Shown: positions 62,880-64,000 of the stretch, one piece after another | Position numbering within the stretch: the stretch's first letter is position 1 | Layout: each line of letters begins with the position of its first letter | Origin: Diplonema japonicum | Taxonomy: Eukaryota > Euglenozoa > Diplonemea > Diplonemida > Diplonemidae | Length of the DNA stretch: 64,000 nucleotides | Direction: 5' to 3' | Assembly: GCA_964019335.1 (NCBI GenBank) | Contig: OZ025648.1 | Coordinates: forward strand, 558,001 to 622,000 | Notes under the pieces: model-generated | The model's input: the letters and a program-made list of their open reading frames with translations, nothing else | Database searches by the model: none | What the model was told of the DNA's origin: nothing | Translations under genes and position numbers: made by a program

Positions 62880-63765
62880 TATATGAGCTCGTTCGGACGA
62901 AAATGTCAACACTTTTTTGGGCACCTCCGAAAATTTCTTGTTTTGATATTTGAGCAAAAAAAGGGCAGCATGCAACCATAGGAAGATGACATATATGGTG
63001 TACATGACGCCGTTCTTTCAATTGCGATGCTTGTTTTGCCATGAGGGCAGGCTTTGCCCTGTGAAGCGAAAAATAGAGGTCAGAAAAACGGCGAAAAATG
63101 TTTAAAATACAATTTTGTTGCTTAAAATGCAGCATCAAGGGTGCATAAAATTGGTGTTCAAGCGCACTTGTGACCCCTGGGTACAACCGAGAAGGGTCGG
63201 GTTACTGTTAAAGTACTTAGCGAAAAATATATGGCGCTGCATAGCCCCCGGGTTCCTAAGGGATTTTGGTCTTTTTCAGAAAAACCAATTCTTAACACTT
63301 GCCTGCTCATGCAGAGCTTCGACATTGGATCTTCGGGGTCAAACTTTCATTCTCTACCCATCTGCTGAGGTTTTTCCTTTTCTTTTGCGCTCATAATACT
63401 TTGAAAGTGAAATTTCTGCTTTTTTAAGGGGTTTTAGAGGGATTTTAGCCTTGAATAGGCCAAAATGGCACTTTAAGGGTAAGTTCTCCCACCCCATTTT
63501 AATAGTGATTTAGAGTCCAGCCCACCCAAAATGACCCCAAAGGTTTCACAGATTTTCAATCTGCGTCCATTCCTCCTCGGAAAAACGAAAATAAAAAATG
63601 GAGTCTGGGTTATTTGTAACTTCCAAATTGAATCGTTTGCCAAAAACCATTCTAAAAAACATGTTTTGCACGTGTGTTTTAAAAATAAAACAAGCGGCGA
63701 GCATTTTGACCTATATGGTGTTCAAGCTTAGACTGCATTTCTGCACACAAAGTGGTGTCGGACTA
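62880..63765. other. Spacer without recognised gene
   Basis: Both strands read; no domain or RNA recognised. It may be decayed transposon sequence given its neighbours. Confidence 0.5.
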
Positions 63766-63770
63766 CTTTT

Positions 63771-63997
63771 CTACTTAGAATTTTAACTCCCTGGATCTCG
63801 ATGCTGCTTCTCTGCATACCTTCCTAGGTGTCCTTTTGTCGATGGACTTGAATATCAAGCCAGATTATTCTGACTACTGGCGCACTGGCTACGTCTGTCA
63901 ACCACACCCCTGGGTACGCCACCGTCATGTCAAGAGACCGCTTTTTGACTATTCCGGGAGATCTGTGTTTCCACAGCGAAACAAACAAGCGTGCTGA
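63771..63997 (+). pseudogene. piggyBac-like transposase fragment
   Basis: A plus-strand frame opens after a TAG at about 63768 and stops at TGA 63995. It encodes ASLHTFLGVLLSMDLNIKPD followed by YSDYWRTGYVCQPHPW. The 'FLG(I/V)LL.M......DYW' pattern is the start of the DDE_Tnp_1_7 (piggyBac) domain. No start codon in place and an early stop, so a relic. It is the only protein-like sequence on the plus strand, and the assignment rests on a short match. Confidence 0.4.
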
Positions 63998-64000
63998 CTT

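Noticed and set aside
1-64000. CRISPR arrays, operons with ribosome binding sites
   Set aside because: No regularly spaced repeats with spacers; introns and tRNA features show a eukaryotic nuclear genome.

Overview
This is nuclear DNA of a eukaryote, most probably a flagellated protist. About 24 protein genes, several of them split by spliceosomal introns of 34-85 nt, sit among eukaryotic tRNA genes. Gene content points the same way: CPSF160, CDC73, SF1/BBP, a La-related protein, an RS-type cyclophilin and an axonemal CCDC96/CFAP184-like protein. The species is not identifiable from the sequence alone. Every host protein gene that I can support lies on the minus strand. Many start codons have an AG dinucleotide 0-18 nt upstream and several intergenic gaps are only 50-150 nt. 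This resembles the directional clusters and spliced-leader trans-splicing of euglenozoans (diplonemids) or dinoflagellates, but that assignment is inference.

Layout, left to right. 1-9768: the first 3256 codons of a giant DUF3638/DUF3645 protein running off the left edge. 9951-12525: a histone-fold protein, a LYR-motif protein, the branchpoint-binding protein SF1/BBP and a doubtful small ORF. 12.5-25 kb: sparse genes (PC-esterase-like type II membrane protein, La-related protein, PH-like protein, PB1 protein) separated by 1-2 kb blocks of homopolymer and purine/pyrimidine tracts. 25-35 kb: membrane-anchored CCCH protein, RING protein, renalase-like oxidoreductase, a tiny intron-containing membrane protein, the CCDC96-like protein, tRNA-Val, a multi-pass membrane protein and CDC73. 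34.8-43 kb: CPSF160, a CAP-domain protein, a secreted FKBP and a secreted Cys-rich protein. 43.6-51.2 kb: a coiled-coil/PDZ/C2 protein and a protein with two tandem E2 (UBC) domains. Each of these has one unusually long intron, holding tRNA-Ala and tRNA-Glu respectively. A repeat-rich gap with a foldback element and a structured-RNA candidate lies between them. 51.5-58.7 kb: amino-acid transporter, RS cyclophilin, PDZ protein, phosphatase inhibitor-2 and an MFS transporter, with tRNA-Tyr 18 nt upstream of the MFS start. 58.8-64 kb: mobile-element territory (RNase H end of a LINE, SINE-like repeats, foldbacks, a broken Ala-rich ORF, and a piggyBac-like transposase scrap on the plus strand).

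The strongest unusual signal is a set of retroelements inserted exactly at tRNA 5' ends. A LINE piece abuts tRNA-Tyr with a 16-bp target-site duplication that includes tRNA nucleotides 1-7. A 285-bp SINE-like element abuts tRNA-Ala with a 17-bp duplication that includes nucleotides 1-4. A relative of that SINE lies on the far side of the LINE. Other notable points are tRNA genes nested in sense within introns, introns with long A-runs where a polypyrimidine tract would be expected, and the tandem-E2 fusion.
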